Position numbers and translations under genes: made by a program
The notes under the pieces: generated by a model
Database searches by the model: none
Told to the model about the DNA's origin: nothing
Seen by the model: the letters and a program-made list of their open reading frames with translations, nothing else
Shown here: piece after piece, positions 5,148 to 5,827 of the stretch
How positions within the stretch are numbered: the first letter of the stretch is position 1
Layout of the letters: each line of letters starts with the position of its first letter
NCBI GenBank assembly: GCA_026415275.1
Contig: JAOAHK010000180.1
Coordinates: 1 to 5,827 of the forward strand
Direction of reading: 5' to 3'
Source of the DNA: Anaerolineales bacterium
Lineage (GTDB): Bacteria > Chloroflexota > Anaerolineae > Anaerolineales > UBA4823
DNA length: 5,827 bases

Positions 5148-5827
5148 TCACCAAACTAACTCGCTCTTGGCGCGACGCAAGAGCCAGAGAAAAAACGGCG
5201 CGCCAGCCAAAGCTGTAACCACTCCCACAGGTAAAACCTGCGGCGCCAAAGCGACCCGGGCGAATAGGTCAGCAACCAACAAGGCACAACCGCCCCCGAT
5301 CGCCGAAAGCGGCAGCAATCGCCGATAGTCAGCACCCCATAACAAGCGCATCGTGTGGGGAACAATCAACCCGATAAACCCAATCAACCCAGAGAAAGAA
5401 ACGGCTGCAGCGGTGGTCAGAGAAGCAGCGAGGATTAAGAGCAGTTTGGCGCGTTCCACGGGGATGCCCAATTGATGCGCTTGTTCCTCGCCAAATTGCA
5501 AAACGTTCAATGCGTGGGAAAGCGACCATAAGACCAAAAAGCCAATCAAGATATAAGGAAAAGCTGCCCAAACTGGCGTCCAACCGTTCATCGTTGAGCC
5601 GCCTAATAGCCAAGACAATGCTCGATGGAGTTCATCGCGGGAACGCAGCATGATAAACGATGTCAAAGCGGTAGCAAAAGAACTAACCGCGACGCCGGCT
5701 AAAATCAAGGTGGTTGTCGGTAACGACTGATTGACCTTGGCTAAACGGTAAACGATGAAGACGGTCAACAAAGCGCCACCAAAAGCTGCCAACGGCACAG
5801 CTAGCCAGCCGCCGATGGTGGCCGGCC
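5148..5827 (-). CDS. btuC: ABC transporter permease, FecCD/BtuC family, partial (5' end off window)
   Basis: This is the membrane-spanning subunit of the corrinoid importer. The frame stays open through the right edge, so only the C-terminal ~225 residues are present of the 320-350 usual for the family. The GTG at 5798 is an internal codon: upstream residues ending IGGWLA continue the typical sequence, so it is not the start. Visible hallmarks are TLILAGVAVSS, the loop ELHRALSWLLGGS, the cytoplasmic coupling segment SGLIGFIGLIVPHTMR (about 5346-5393) and the C-terminal LPVGVVTALAGAPFFLWLL. Several strongly hydrophobic spans are visible. It is followed 14 bp later by its ATPase. The periplasmic or lipoprotein corrinoid-binding protein (BtuF type) and any cobalamin riboswitch would be expected beyond the right edge. 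Confidence 0.92.
   Translation of the reverse strand, partial: PATIGGWLAVPLAAFGGALLTVFIVYRLAKVNQSLPTTTLILAGVAVSSFATALTSFIMLRSRDELHRALSWLLGGSTMNGWTPVWAAFPYILIGFLVLWSLSHALNVLQFGEEQAHQLGIPVERAKLLLILAASLTTAAAVSFSGLIGFIGLIVPHTMRLLWGADYRRLLPLSAIGGGCALLVADLFARVALAPQVLPVGVVTALAGAPFFLWLLRRAKSELVW

Noticed and set aside
4309..5154. TTG start at 5154 for the ATPase
   Set aside because: It would overlap the permease end and place the AGAGGA ribosome binding site inside the gene; the ATG at 5133 is correctly spaced from that site.
5148..5798. Complete permease gene starting at the GTG at 5798
   Set aside because: The frame is open to the window edge with family-like residues upstream, and a 216-residue product would be about a third too short.
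5820..5827. GGCCGGCC palindrome at the right edge
   Set aside because: It encodes ordinary permease residues and is short enough to be chance; no sign of a recombination site.

Overview
The window is a corrinoid (vitamin B12 family) uptake, salvage and remodelling gene cluster. All seven genes lie on the minus strand, so transcription runs from the right edge to the left. In transcription order they are: a BtuC/FecCD-type permease (its 5' part is cut by the right edge), its ABC ATPase, the corrinoid adenosyltransferase CobO/BtuR, a ~300-bp repeat-filled gap, then CobT, CobS, CbiZ and CbiB. No unrelated gene is present. Intact genes fill the window except for the 301-bp gap at 3485-3785 and the left tip.

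The genes form a coherent route. The ABC transporter imports a corrinoid and CobO adenosylates it. CbiZ hydrolyses the amide bond holding the aminopropanol arm of adenosylcobinamide, giving adenosylcobyric acid. CbiB re-attaches (phospho)aminopropanol. CobT activates the lower-ligand base to alpha-ribazole phosphate, and CobS joins the two halves at the membrane. Two steps have no gene here: the GTP-dependent guanylylation of adenosylcobinamide phosphate (CobU/CobP or CobY) and the alpha-ribazole phosphatase (CobC). No de novo corrin ring gene is present either. This fits a corrinoid salvager or remodeller, but both ends are truncated, so absence here does not mean absence from the genome.

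The organism cannot be fixed from the sequence alone. CbiZ beside BtuCD, CobT and CobS resembles the corrinoid salvage clusters of Chloroflexota such as Dehalococcoides. The interspersed repeats in the gap (hairpin-rich GGACGTCC/AGGCGAGGACGCC units and the CCCTGAGCTTGTCGAAGGG element) are of a kind I associate with environmental Chloroflexota (Anaerolineae-like) genomes. This is an inference of moderate to low confidence.

The first 19 bases are exactly the Tn5/Nextera mosaic-end adapter. The left edge is therefore an assembly end with untrimmed library sequence, not biology. I see no wholly undescribed system. The points worth a second look are the CbiZ-based remodelling set lacking a visible guanylyltransferase, and the duplicated structured repeat that splits the cluster.
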